From CAZOGW01 sp964579415 (GTDB taxonomy: Bacteria > Actinomycetota > Acidimicrobiia > Spongiisociales > UBA5794), in the NCBI GenBank assembly GCA_964579415.1, contig CAZOGW010000005.1, positions 7,381 through 71,380 on the forward strand: a stretch of DNA of 64,000 bases. The letters run 5' to 3'. The notes under the pieces were generated by a model. That model was given only the letters and a program-made list of their open reading frames with translations, had not been told where the DNA came from and made no database searches. Both the position numbers and the translations under genes were made by a program. Below, in pieces: positions 16,190 through 24,633 of the stretch. Every line of letters begins with the position of its first letter. Position 1 is the stretch's first letter.

Positions 16190-18534
16190 GTGACGCTGTG
16201 CTGTATCGGGATGCCGACCGACCCGTCGACGAGCGCGTCGACGACCTGCTCTCGCGGATGACCCTCACCGAGAAGGTGGCCCAGCTCGGGAGCGTCTGGG
16301 TGTTCCAGCTCATCGACGGCGCCGGCTTCTCCCCGGCCAAGGCGCAGACACTGCTCGCCTCCGGGCTCGGCCAGGTCACCCGCATCTCAGGGGCGACCAA
16401 TCTGGGCTCCGTCGCTGCTGCCGAGTGCGCCAATGCCGTCCAGCGCCACCTCGTCGAGCACACCCGCCTCGGCATCCCCGCCGTGGTCCACGAGGAGATC
16501 TGCGCCGGCCTCATGGCCCTCGAAGCCACCGTGTTCGCCCAGGCCATCGGTCTCGCCTCCACCTGGGAGCCCGAGCTGAGCGAGGCCATGGCCGGCGCCA
16601 TCCGTCGCCACATGCGGGCCACCGGCGCCCACCAGGGGCTGTCTCCGGTGCTCGACATCTGCCGTGACCCTCGCTGGGGGCGCCTCGAGGAGAGCTTTGG
16701 CGAGGATCCCCACCTGGTGGCCCGTATGGGCGCCGCCTTCGTGCGCGGCCTGCAGGGTACGTCCCTGCGGGACGGGGTCGTCGCCACCGCCAAACACTTC
16801 GTCGGCTACGGCGCCTCCGAAGGGGGCATGAACTGGGCGCCTCCTCACATCCCACCCCGGGAGCTCCGGGACGTTTACCTGTACCCCTTCGAGGCGGCCG
16901 TCCGCGACGCCGGGCTGCGTTCCGTGATGCACGCCTACCACGAGCTGGACGGCATCCCCTGTGCCGCCGACCGCGACCTGCTCACCGGGACGCTGCGCGA
17001 CCTGTGGGGCTTCGACGGGTACGTCGTGAGCGACTACTTCGCGGTGCGCCAGCTCGCCGACTATCACAAGCTCGCCGCCGAAGGGCCCGAAGCCGCGGCA
17101 ATGGCGCTCACCGCGGGGCTCGACGTCGAGCTGCCCAGCACCGACTGCTACGGGGAGCCGCTGCTGGCTGCCGTCGCCGCCGGCACCGTAGCCGAGGACA
17201 CCGTCGACACCGCGGTGCGGCGGGTGCTGCGCACCAAGTTCGACCTGGGTCTCTTCGAGAACCCTTACGTCGACACAGGCGCCGTGCCGGCGTCGGTCGA
17301 CACCGCGGCGCACCGATCGCTGGCGGGCCACATCGCCCGCAAGAGCCTCGTCCTGCTCCGCAACGACGGCGTGCTTCCGCTCGCCGCCGGGAGGAAGGTG
17401 GCGCTCATCGGGCCCAACGCCGACGACGCCCGCAACCTCTACGGCGACTACAGCTACCTGGCCCACATCGAGTCGCTCCTCGAGATGCGCAACGGGGGCA
17501 ATGTCTTCAACATCCCCACGTCCGCCGGCGCCACGCTCGAGTACGTAGTGGCGTCGGCCCCGTCGGTGCGCGATGCGCTCACCGCACGCCTCGGCCCCGT
17601 CGGCTACGCCCGGGGCTGCGACGTCAACAGCACCTCGAAGGACGGATTCGCCGAGGCCGTAGCTCTGGCCGCCGCCGCCGACGTGGCCGTGATGGTGATG
17701 GGCGACAAGGCCGGCCTCACCGACGACACCACCAGCGGCGAGGGGCGCGATCGCACCACCCTCGACCTCCCCGGCGTGCAGGAGCAGCTCGTCCGCGCCG
17801 TCGCCGCCACCGGCACCCCGGTGGTGCTCGTGCTGGTTACGGGCCGGCCCGGCGCCTCCGAGTGGGCACACGACCATGCCGCCGCCGTGCTCCTGGCATG
17901 GCTGCCGGGTGAGGAGGGTGCGGACGCCATCGCCGACGTGCTCACCGGCGCCGCCAACCCCGGTGGGAAGCTCCCCGTGTCGTACCCGCGCCGGGTGGGC
18001 CAGGTGCCGGTCTACTACGGGCACAAGATCTCCGGCGGGCGCTCCCACTGGAAAGGCGACTACGTCGACGCCCCGTCGAGCCCGCTCTATCCCTTCGGGT
18101 ACGGGCTGAGCTACACCACGTTCCACGTGGGGGATGTGGCACCGGCGGCGGGGGAGATCCCCTGGAACGGGTCGCTGTCGGTGGCGGCCACCGTCACCAA
18201 CACCGGCGACCGTTCCGGCGACGAGGTGTTACAACTCTACGTCCGCGACCCGCGGGCATCGGTGACCAGACCCGTCCTGGAGCTGAAAGCGTTCGCCCGG
18301 GTGGAGCTGGCCCCCGGGGAAGCGAAGCGCGTCGTCTTCGACGTCCCCGTGGGGCAGCTCGGGTTCCACGGCCGCGACCTGCAGTACGTGGTGGAGCCCG
18401 GCGAGATCGAGGTCTTCCTCGGCACGTCGTCCGCCGACGTCCGGACCGCCGGATCGATCACCGTCGTTCCCGATCCCTCCGGGCTTCCCGTGGAGCAGGT
18501 GTTCACCGGCAAGGTGACCGTCACCCCGGCCTGA
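16186..18534 (+). CDS. Glycoside hydrolase family 3 beta-glycosidase
   Basis: The protein is 782 residues from ATG 16186, coupled (ATGA) to the upstream permease gene. It has the GH3 N-terminal barrel (LSRMTLTEKVAQLG, SPVLDICRDPRWGRLEESFGED spanning about residues 149-170, AKHFVGYGASEGGMNW), the nucleophile Asp283 in GYVVSDYFAV, the C-terminal domain (LIGPNADDARNLYGDYSY, PYPFGYGLSYT-like segment) and a final fibronectin type III-like domain. There is no signal peptide, so imported sugars are split in the cytoplasm. Tyr follows the nucleophile where Trp is most common. Beta-glucosidase or beta-xylosidase activity is likely. Its end overlaps the convergent ABC permease gene by 14 bases. Confidence 0.93.
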   Translation: MSDAVLYRDADRPVDERVDDLLSRMTLTEKVAQLGSVWVFQLIDGAGFSPAKAQTLLASGLGQVTRISGATNLGSVAAAECANAVQRHLVEHTRLGIPAVVHEEICAGLMALEATVFAQAIGLASTWEPELSEAMAGAIRRHMRATGAHQGLSPVLDICRDPRWGRLEESFGEDPHLVARMGAAFVRGLQGTSLRDGVVATAKHFVGYGASEGGMNWAPPHIPPRELRDVYLYPFEAAVRDAGLRSVMHAYHELDGIPCAADRDLLTGTLRDLWGFDGYVVSDYFAVRQLADYHKLAAEGPEAAAMALTAGLDVELPSTDCYGEPLLAAVAAGTVAEDTVDTAVRRVLRTKFDLGLFENPYVDTGAVPASVDTAAHRSLAGHIARKSLVLLRNDGVLPLAAGRKVALIGPNADDARNLYGDYSYLAHIESLLEMRNGGNVFNIPTSAGATLEYVVASAPSVRDALTARLGPVGYARGCDVNSTSKDGFAEAVALAAAADVAVMVMGDKAGLTDDTTSGEGRDRTTLDLPGVQEQLVRAVAATGTPVVLVLVTGRPGASEWAHDHAAAVLLAWLPGEEGADAIADVLTGAANPGGKLPVSYPRRVGQVPVYYGHKISGGRSHWKGDYVDAPSSPLYPFGYGLSYTTFHVGDVAPAAGEIPWNGSLSVAATVTNTGDRSGDEVLQLYVRDPRASVTRPVLELKAFARVELAPGEAKRVVFDVPVGQLGFHGRDLQYVVEPGEIEVFLGTSSADVRTAGSITVVPDPSGLPVEQVFTGKVTVTPA

Positions 18535-19705
18535 GCGCCTCCGCCGGATCGAGGCGGGCGGCGCGCCAGGCAGGGACGATGCCGGCGAGGCCTCCTACTA
18601 CCAGCGCCGCCGCCACGCCTCCGGCCGCGACCTGTGCCGGCACGTCGAAGACCCACCCGTTGGACCGGGCGTAGCCGGCGGTGGCAAGCGCTCCCAACAG
18701 GACGCCGATGGCACCCCCGCACGCAGCGATGAGCAGCGCCTCCATCACGAACGGGACTGCCACCTGGGGCCGGGTGGCTCCCAGCGCCCGGCGCAGCCCG
18801 ATCTCGGTACGGCGCTCCAGCACCGAGATCACCATCACGTTGGCGATGCCGATCCCGGCCACCAGCAACGCCACCGCCCCCAGTGCCGCCAGCAGCGCGG
18901 TAAAGGTGGTGTCCACCGCCTCCCGGGCGGACAGGGCATCGGAGGGTCGGGTCACCTCGACCTCGTTCGGCGCCGCCGGGTTGGCGGTGGCTGCGAGCAC
19001 GCCCATCACCGCCTCCACCTGGGCGGGGTTGGTGCGCAGGAACACCACCGACGGCGAGCGCGAGGTGGCGAAGAGCTCTTCTGCAATGTCGTAGCCGATC
19101 AATGCCGCGACGTCGAGCTGTGGGACCAGCGGCGCCGGCTTCAGTACGCCGACGACGGCGAAAGGTCGACCTGCGACCAGCACCGTGGGAGTGCCGTCGA
19201 GCGAGTCGATGCCGAGCCGTGCCGCCGCCCTCGCACCGAGCACCACGCCGGTCAGGGCGCTGTCGCCGGCGGTGAGCCCGCGGCCGGCCGCCGGTTCGAC
19301 CTGGAGCGTCGTCAACAGGTCGGGATCGGCGGCATACACGGCGATACCCCCCGTCTCCAGCTCGGAGACGAGCTCGTTGCGCCGCACCGTGGCTTGCACC
19401 CCGGTGACGCCCGACGCCCCCTGCACCGGGCCGATCCGCTCGATCATGGCGGATGCCTCCTCCGGCAGCGTCGAAGCCTCACCGAAGAAGCTGGTGCCTG
19501 CGGAGACACGCAGCAGGTTGGTGCCGAGAGCGTCGAGCTGGGCGATGAGGTCCGCCCGCGACGACGCTCCCACGCCGAGGACGGCGACGATGGCGGTGAT
19601 GCCGATGGCGATACCTACCGCGGTCAGGACCGAGCGGAGCTTGCGGATGCGGATGCCCAACGTCCCCACCGTCACCAGGTCGGCGGGCCGCATGCGGTTG
19701 CTCAT
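18521..19705 (-). CDS. MacB-type ABC transporter permease (FtsX domain)
   Basis: The product is 394 residues from ATG 19705. It has an N-terminal helix (LRSVLTAVGIAIGITAIVAVLG), a large extracytoplasmic domain with MacB-like features (LGTNLLRVSAG, ALTGVVLGARAAARLG) and three C-terminal helices including the FtsX signature near IGIANVMVISVLERRTEIGLRRALGA (about residues 268-293). Its start overlaps the stop of the ATPase gene. It would form the membrane part of a MacAB-type exporter or lipoprotein-handling system together with the ATPase and adaptor. Confidence 0.92.
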   Translation of the reverse strand: MSNRMRPADLVTVGTLGIRIRKLRSVLTAVGIAIGITAIVAVLGVGASSRADLIAQLDALGTNLLRVSAGTSFFGEASTLPEEASAMIERIGPVQGASGVTGVQATVRRNELVSELETGGIAVYAADPDLLTTLQVEPAAGRGLTAGDSALTGVVLGARAAARLGIDSLDGTPTVLVAGRPFAVVGVLKPAPLVPQLDVAALIGYDIAEELFATSRSPSVVFLRTNPAQVEAVMGVLAATANPAAPNEVEVTRPSDALSAREAVDTTFTALLAALGAVALLVAGIGIANVMVISVLERRTEIGLRRALGATRPQVAVPFVMEALLIAACGGAIGVLLGALATAGYARSNGWVFDVPAQVAAGGVAAALVVGGLAGIVPAWRAARLDPAEALRPG

Positions 19706-20397
19706 GAGGCCGCCTCCATGATGTCCGGCCCGTCCACGATGCACCCGTCCACAAGGTGTACCCGGCGCCCGGCGCGGGCGGCGAGGGACGGGTCGTGGGT
19801 GATGAGCACGATGGTGTGCCCGGCGCGGTTGAGGCGTTCCAGCAGCGCCATGATCTCCTCGCCGTTGCGCTGGTCGAGATTCCCCGTCGGCTCGTCGGCG
19901 AGCACGATGGCCGGGTCCCCGACGAGGGCGCGGGCGATGGCGACCCGCTGCTTCTCGCCGCCGGAGAGCTGGGTGGCGCGGTGGTGGAGGCGGTGGCCGA
20001 GACCCACCTCAACCAGCATCTCACCGGCTCTCCGCCTCCTCGGGCCGGGGGCGACGCCCCTGTAGAGCAGTCCGGCGGCGACGTTTTCGACGGCGTCGAG
20101 CCCGTCGATGAGGTGGAACTGCTGGAAGACGAACCCGATGTGCCCGCCGCGCAGCGCCGCCAGGCGGCGATCGTCCATCCGGCTCACGTCGGCTCCGGCG
20201 ATGGTGAGCACACCGGAGCTGGGACGGTCCAGCGCTCCCATCAGGTTGAGCAGGGTGCTCTTCCCCGACCCGGACGGGCCGACCACGGCGACCATCTCGC
20301 CCTCGGCGACGTCGAAGGTGACGCCGGCCACCGCCGCCACCGGAGGCGGTCCCGGGTACACCCGGGTGACGTCCGCGAGGGACAGCACCGCGCTCAT
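19702..20397 (-). CDS. MacB/LolD-type ABC transporter ATPase
   Basis: The 231-residue protein from ATG 20397 has Walker A (GPSGSGKST), Q-loop (FVFQQFHLI), signature LSGGEKQRVAIARAL, Walker B (IVLADEPTGNLD) and the H-switch (LITHDPS). The sequence is characteristic of the MacB/LolD/FtsE subgroup that drives mechanotransmission rather than transport through its own pore. ATGA overlaps couple it to the adaptor gene upstream and the permease gene downstream. Confidence 0.95.
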   Translation of the reverse strand: MSAVLSLADVTRVYPGPPPVAAVAGVTFDVAEGEMVAVVGPSGSGKSTLLNLMGALDRPSSGVLTIAGADVSRMDDRRLAALRGGHIGFVFQQFHLIDGLDAVENVAAGLLYRGVAPGPRRRRAGEMLVEVGLGHRLHHRATQLSGGEKQRVAIARALVGDPAIVLADEPTGNLDQRNGEEIMALLERLNRAGHTIVLITHDPSLAARAGRRVHLVDGCIVDGPDIMEAAS

Positions 20398-21422
20398 GCC
20401 GCCACCACCACGACGTCGCCCTCGGCGATATCGCCGGTCACTGCGACCCACCCGTCGGCGCTGGCGCCGGCGTCGACCGCCACCAGGGACGTGGAGCCGT
20501 CGGCGGCTACCTTCTCCAGGGCGAAGCCGCCCTCGGCCAGTGCCAGCAGCGCCGGCACCGGCACCGCCAGGACGCTCTCGGCGGCGCTGCGCACCAGCGC
20601 GACCTCCACCGGTGCCCCCTCCCAGGCGGCACCCTGGCTCAGGGTCACCGTCATCGCCAGCGTCGCGGTGCCGTTGCCGTCCGACTCCACCACATCGCCG
20701 ACGGAGGCGACCCTGCCGGTGACGACGCTGTCGTCCGGAAGCTCGACGTCGACCTCGTCGCCCAAGTCCACCAGGTCGCGCAGGCCGGGGTCGAGCCGCA
20801 CGTCGATCCGCTGCTCGGGGGAGGTCACCTGGAGCACGGCCTCCGTGGCGGCTGTGCCGGGACGGGTCGTCTCGGCAACCCGCACCGCTCCGTCCACGAA
20901 CACCACCGCGCCCTGGTCGACCCGGCCGGTGTCGTCGACGCCGAGCGAGTCCTGCCAGTCGCGCACCGCACGCCGCGTCGCTGAGCCGAAGTCACCGTCC
21001 GGCTCGAACCCGGCGAACCCGGCCGCCACCAGGTACTCCTGGAGCTGGCGGACGTCGTCTCCCTCCGTCCCGTAGGCCATGGCACGGTGGGCCGGGACGG
21101 CGCCCGGCATCACCACCACCGGTTGCTCGCCGATGCGGTAGGCGACGTCGCCGGGACGCAGCACCGTGCCCGGCACGGGGAGCCACGTCACCACTCCCTG
21201 GGCGAGGTTGGGCAGCGGCTCGGGATCCCCGTAGCCGAGCTCGCCGGAGACCTCCTCCGTCTGCACCAGGTCCCGTCGTTGCACCGTCGTCGTGTGCGGC
21301 GGTGGCGCTGCCGCGGTGTCGGGGTCCGCCCCGGTGGCGCCTCCCGGCCACGCGGCCAAGGCGATGGTGACTCCGGTCACGGTGACGGCGAGGGCGGAGG
21401 CGAGGAGCTTCCTTGCCGTCAC
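20394..21422 (-). CDS. Efflux adaptor with peptidoglycan-binding domain
   Basis: The 342-residue protein starts with a signal anchor (LLASALAVTVTGVTIALAAW). An HlyD/MacA-like beta-barrel portion (VSGELGYGD near residue 60; DVRLDPGLRDLVDLGDEVDVELPD) is interrupted by a peptidoglycan-binding domain 1 module (GTEGDDVRQLQEYLVAAGF, DGDFGSATRRAVRDWQ; about residues 118-160). This adaptor type occurs in actinobacteria beside MacB-like ABC pairs and may tie the exporter to the cell wall. Its end overlaps the ATPase start by four bases and its start overlaps the stop of the lipoprotein gene by four bases. Confidence 0.85.
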   Translation of the reverse strand: MTARKLLASALAVTVTGVTIALAAWPGGATGADPDTAAAPPPHTTTVQRRDLVQTEEVSGELGYGDPEPLPNLAQGVVTWLPVPGTVLRPGDVAYRIGEQPVVVMPGAVPAHRAMAYGTEGDDVRQLQEYLVAAGFAGFEPDGDFGSATRRAVRDWQDSLGVDDTGRVDQGAVVFVDGAVRVAETTRPGTAATEAVLQVTSPEQRIDVRLDPGLRDLVDLGDEVDVELPDDSVVTGRVASVGDVVESDGNGTATLAMTVTLSQGAAWEGAPVEVALVRSAAESVLAVPVPALLALAEGGFALEKVAADGSTSLVAVDAGASADGWVAVTGDIAEGDVVVVAA

Positions 21423-22069
21423 GGTGCCGAGCTCCCGTCGGGTGTGATGGCGAACCCGAAGCTGGGTCCATCGCCGTCCTCGGGCCCCGACTCGAAGACG
21501 AAGCCCGGACCGTCGCCATCGGAGCAGGCCTCCGCGGCTTCCTCGAGCTTCTCCCGGGTGGCGGCGTCGTCACCTTCGAGCAGGGGGCCTTCCACCGTGA
21601 TCCTGCCGGCGGCGTCGATCACCGGGTCGGGCATGTCGACGCCGTGCTCACGCATGCAGCGGGCGTGCTCCAGCATGCGCTCCTGTGCCGCTTCCATCTC
21701 CTCGGGCGAGGGCGGCTCCATCTCGCCGAAGGCCTCATCCATGATGGGCCGGCACGCCTGCTGGGCTGCTTCCATCTCCTCGGGTTCGACGTCCTCGTCG
21801 AGCGTGATGGCGATCCCGCCGCCATCTGATGACGTCTGAGGGTCAGGCATGTCGATCCCGTGCTCGCGCATGCAGCGGGCGAAGTCGACCAGGGCGTCCC
21901 GGCGGGTCTCGGCTTCGTCGGCCTCGGGCGTGGTGGTCCCGTCACTCCCTGAGGGGGATGTGGTCTCCAGGCTGGCTACGGCGTCATCGGTCGCTCCCGG
22001 GTCGGCGCCGCCGCAGGCTGTCCCCACGACAGCCAGGAGGGCGATTGCAAGTACCGCTGGCGTTCTCAT
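21419..22069 (-). CDS. Lipoprotein with duplicated CMREHG motif
   Basis: The 216-residue protein has a lipoprotein signal (VVGTAC near residue 19) and an acidic low-complexity linker. Two copies of a motif follow: FARCMREHGIDMPDP and HARCMREHGVDMPDP, each followed by an acidic helix with EPEEMEAAQQAC or PSPEEMEAAQER. Each repeat has a Cys, which could pair with downstream Cys or bind metal. It is the first gene of the exporter operon and overlaps the adaptor gene. Similar proteins are common in actinobacteria, but their function is not known to me. Confidence 0.8.
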   Translation of the reverse strand: MRTPAVLAIALLAVVGTACGGADPGATDDAVASLETTSPSGSDGTTTPEADEAETRRDALVDFARCMREHGIDMPDPQTSSDGGGIAITLDEDVEPEEMEAAQQACRPIMDEAFGEMEPPSPEEMEAAQERMLEHARCMREHGVDMPDPVIDAAGRITVEGPLLEGDDAATREKLEEAAEACSDGDGPGFVFESGPEDGDGPSFGFAITPDGSSAP

Positions 22070-22117
22070 CAGGTGTACTCCTTCCTCAACGGTGGGGGGC
22101 AGGATGTGGGAGCGGCG

Positions 22118-22178
22118 CTGAGAGGCGTCTGTGCGCGGCTGAGAGCCGGCTGAGACACTCTCAGCCGCTTATCAGCCG
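22118..22178. promoter_or_regulatory. Repeated CTGAGA sites between exporter operon and two-component genes
   Basis: CTGAGA occurs at 22118-22123, 22139-22144 and 22150-22155, and the inverted form CTCAGCC at 22160-22166, with a related TATCAGCC just after. The first two are 21 bases apart, two helical turns. The position between the lipoprotein gene and the divergent response regulator gene fits a binding site for that OmpR-type regulator. Confidence 0.5.
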
Positions 22179-22198
22179 GGCAGTGGCAGCATCTGTCG

Positions 22199-22876
22199 AT
22201 GCAGGTGCTGCTGGTGGAAGACGAGCCCAACATGGCTGCTGCCGTCGCCCGCGGGCTGACTGCCGAGGGGTTCTCCGTAGATGTCGCCGGCGACGGCCTC
22301 GAAGGGCTGTGGCGTGCCCGGGAGGGCAGCTACGGCGCCATCGTGCTCGACATCCTGCTCCCGGGCATGAACGGATACCAGGTGTGCCGCACGCTGCGGG
22401 AGGAGCGCAACTGGACCCCGATCCTGATGCTCACCGCCAAGAGCGGGGAGTGGGACGAGGTCGAGGCACTCGACACCGGGGCCGACGACTACCTCACCAA
22501 GCCCTTCTCGTTCGATGTGCTGGTTGCCCGGCTCCGCTCGCTGGTACGCAGGTCGGGAGCCGAGGTGGCAATGGCCTACGGGGCCGGCGACCTCGTCATC
22601 GACCCGGCGCGCAAGGAGTGCCGCCGTGGCGCCGTGCCCATCGATCTCACCTGGAGGGAGTTCTCCCTCCTCGAGGCGCTGATGCGCCGTCCGGGGACCG
22701 TGCTGTCCAAGCGCGACCTGATCCGCCAGGTGTGGGGCCTTGACTTCGACGGCGACCCCAACGTCGTCGAGGTGTACATCGGCTACCTGCGGCGCAAGGT
22801 CGACCGGCCCTTCGGGCGGGCCGGCATCGAGACGGTGCGCGGCTTCGGCTACCGCTTCCGCCAGGATGGTGGGTGA
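22199..22876 (+). CDS. OmpR-family response regulator
   Basis: The 225-residue protein has a receiver domain (VLLVEDEPNMAAAVARGL, phosphoacceptor Asp in AIVLDILLPGMNG, Lys in LTKPFSF) and a winged-helix domain (LTWREFSLLEALMRRPGTVLSK spanning about residues 150-171, VVEVYIGYLRRKVD, TVRGFGYRF). It overlaps the sensor kinase gene by 11 bases. The CTGAGA repeats upstream suggest it controls itself and the divergent MacAB-type operon. Confidence 0.95.
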   Translation: MQVLLVEDEPNMAAAVARGLTAEGFSVDVAGDGLEGLWRAREGSYGAIVLDILLPGMNGYQVCRTLREERNWTPILMLTAKSGEWDEVEALDTGADDYLTKPFSFDVLVARLRSLVRRSGAEVAMAYGAGDLVIDPARKECRRGAVPIDLTWREFSLLEALMRRPGTVLSKRDLIRQVWGLDFDGDPNVVEVYIGYLRRKVDRPFGRAGIETVRGFGYRFRQDGG

Positions 22877-24275
22877 GGTGCGCCGGCTCGGGTCGGTGCG
22901 GATGCGGGTCACGGCGGCGGCCGCCCTCGTTTCCATGATCGGCCTCATCGGGGCTGCGGCGTGGCTGGTCCGTTCCGTGGAGTCGAGCCTCCTCGGTGGC
23001 CTGCGTGACGATGCGGTGCTCTCGCTGGCCGAGATCCAGAGCCTGCTCGCCTCGGGTTCCCCCGGGGAGCGCATCGAGGTCTCAGCGGCTCCCGGCATGA
23101 TGTTCAGCGTGTTCGACGCCCGGGGCGCCCTGGTGGCGGCGAGCGACGGCGGTGGCATCCGATCGGGGGAAGCGGTCGCGCCGCCCATCCGGATCGTCAG
23201 CACCCACGGCGAGTCACCCCCCGCCGGCGGGCTGCTGGTGGCGGGACCGCCGAATGTGGTGTGGATGAGCAGCGACGGCGAGTTCCTCCAGGCGAGAGCC
23301 GACCTTCCCATCGGCAACGAGATGTTCACGATGGCGGCGTCGGCACCTCTGGCCTCGGTGCGAATGAGCCTGGCGGCGCTGCAACGCAGCCTGTGGGTGG
23401 CGGTGCCGTTGCTGGTGGCAGGGATGGCGCTCCTGGCGTGGACGGTGACCGGGCGGGCGCTGCGTCCGGTGGCGTCCATCACGGGCCGGGTCGAGGAGAT
23501 CACACACACGACGCTCCACGAAAGGGTGCCGGAACCTTCGTCGCACGATGAGGTGGCCCGCCTGGCGCGCACCATGAACCGGATGCTGGACCGCCTCGAG
23601 GATGCCGCCGAACGGCAAAGGGTGTTCGTGTCGGATGCCTCGCACGAACTGCGCAGCCCCATCGCCGCCATCCGCACCGAGATCGAGGTTGCTCGCCGGG
23701 AGCCCCGGGACGCGGACTGGGAGGCTGTCACCGACGTCGTGCTGGCGGAGGAGGGCAGGCTCGAGGGGATCGTCGACGACCTGCTCGCCCTGGTCCGGGC
23801 CGACGAGGGCACCAACTCGCCCGACGGTAGCGCCGACGTCGCCCTCACCGTCACAGCAGAGACCGAGCGGCCCCGGCGCGTGCCGGTCGCGGCCGATGTC
23901 GCTGCCGCCGGGGAGGTGGCGCTGGCGGTGGAACACCTGCGCCGGGTGGTGGCTCACCTGCTCGACAATGCGACCCGTCACGCCGACACCAGGGTGGTGG
24001 TGACGGCGACATCGCAAGGGGGATGGGTTCGCCTCCACGTCGACGACGACGGTCCCGGCATCCCACCGGAGGACCGGGAGCGTGTGTTCGACCGGTTCAC
24101 CCGCCTCGACGAGGGCCGCGCCCGGGACGCCGGTGGCGCCGGCCTGGGTCTCGCCGTCGTCCGCTCCCTGGTGGAAGCCGCCGGCGGCACCGTCGTCGCC
24201 GCCGAATCCCCGCTCGGCGGAGCTCGCATCGAGGTACGTCTCCCTGCGGCTGTCAGCCCCGCAAGAATCGCGTGA
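22866..24275 (+). CDS. Sensor histidine kinase
   Basis: The product is 469 residues from ATG 22866; a GTG at 22878 is also possible. It has two transmembrane helices (about residues 17-38 and 175-195) flanking an extracytoplasmic sensor of about 135 residues, a HAMP domain (ALRPVASITGRVEEI), the H-box SDASHELRSPIAA, N-box LLDNATRHA, and ATP-lid glycine motifs DDGPGIP and GGAGLGLAVV. It phosphorylates the response regulator encoded just upstream. The signal is unknown, perhaps a substrate of the divergent exporter or cell-envelope stress. Confidence 0.94.
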   Translation: MVGEVRRLGSVRMRVTAAAALVSMIGLIGAAAWLVRSVESSLLGGLRDDAVLSLAEIQSLLASGSPGERIEVSAAPGMMFSVFDARGALVAASDGGGIRSGEAVAPPIRIVSTHGESPPAGGLLVAGPPNVVWMSSDGEFLQARADLPIGNEMFTMAASAPLASVRMSLAALQRSLWVAVPLLVAGMALLAWTVTGRALRPVASITGRVEEITHTTLHERVPEPSSHDEVARLARTMNRMLDRLEDAAERQRVFVSDASHELRSPIAAIRTEIEVARREPRDADWEAVTDVVLAEEGRLEGIVDDLLALVRADEGTNSPDGSADVALTVTAETERPRRVPVAADVAAAGEVALAVEHLRRVVAHLLDNATRHADTRVVVTATSQGGWVRLHVDDDGPGIPPEDRERVFDRFTRLDEGRARDAGGAGLGLAVVRSLVEAAGGTVVAAESPLGGARIEVRLPAAVSPARIA

Positions 24276-24304
24276 GTGGAGCACGTTCCTCGACCCAGCG
24301 CCGT

Positions 24305-24326
24305 TAGATAACTGATCCGTTATCAT
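24305..24326. promoter_or_regulatory. Inverted repeat operator before the XRE gene
   Basis: GATAAC (24307-24312) and GTTATC (24319-24324) form a 6-bp inverted repeat with a six-base spacer, directly abutting the first ATG of the XRE gene. The TA-rich arms may also hold the -10 element. The layout fits autorepression by the XRE protein. Confidence 0.55.
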
Positions 24327-24333
24327 GTGCCCC

Positions 24334-24633
24334 ATGGATATCGCCAGACGCCTCCGCTACGCACGGCGCCACGCCGGCATGACGCAACGGCAACTGGCGG
24401 CCCGCTCGGGTGTCCCGCAACCGATGATCGCCCGGATCGAATCGGGGAAGTCGATGCCCCGGGTGGACACGCTGAGCCGCCTGCTGGATGCCTGCGGCTT
24501 CACCGAAGACCTGCGCCCGGCGACCGCAGTTGACCGCACCGCCATCAGGGAGTTGCTCCGGCTGACACCGCGCGAGCGCATTGACCTTGCTGCCGTGGAG
24601 GCGAACAACCTCGAAGCCCTGTTCCGACGATGA
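24334..24633 (+). CDS. XRE-family HTH protein, possible antitoxin
   Basis: The protein is 99 residues from ATG 24334 (an ATG at 24325 adds three). Its N-terminal half is a classic lambda-repressor-like HTH (RLRYARRHAGMTQRQLAARS, PQPMIARIESGKSMPRVDTL) and the C-terminal part has helical LTPRERIDLAAVEANNLEALFRR. Its stop overlaps the nucleotidyltransferase gene by four bases (ATGA). A small HTH gene coupled to a nucleotidyltransferase gene resembles type IV or MNT-type toxin-antitoxin modules, in which the HTH protein represses the operon. Confidence 0.85.
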   Translation: MDIARRLRYARRHAGMTQRQLAARSGVPQPMIARIESGKSMPRVDTLSRLLDACGFTEDLRPATAVDRTAIRELLRLTPRERIDLAAVEANNLEALFRR

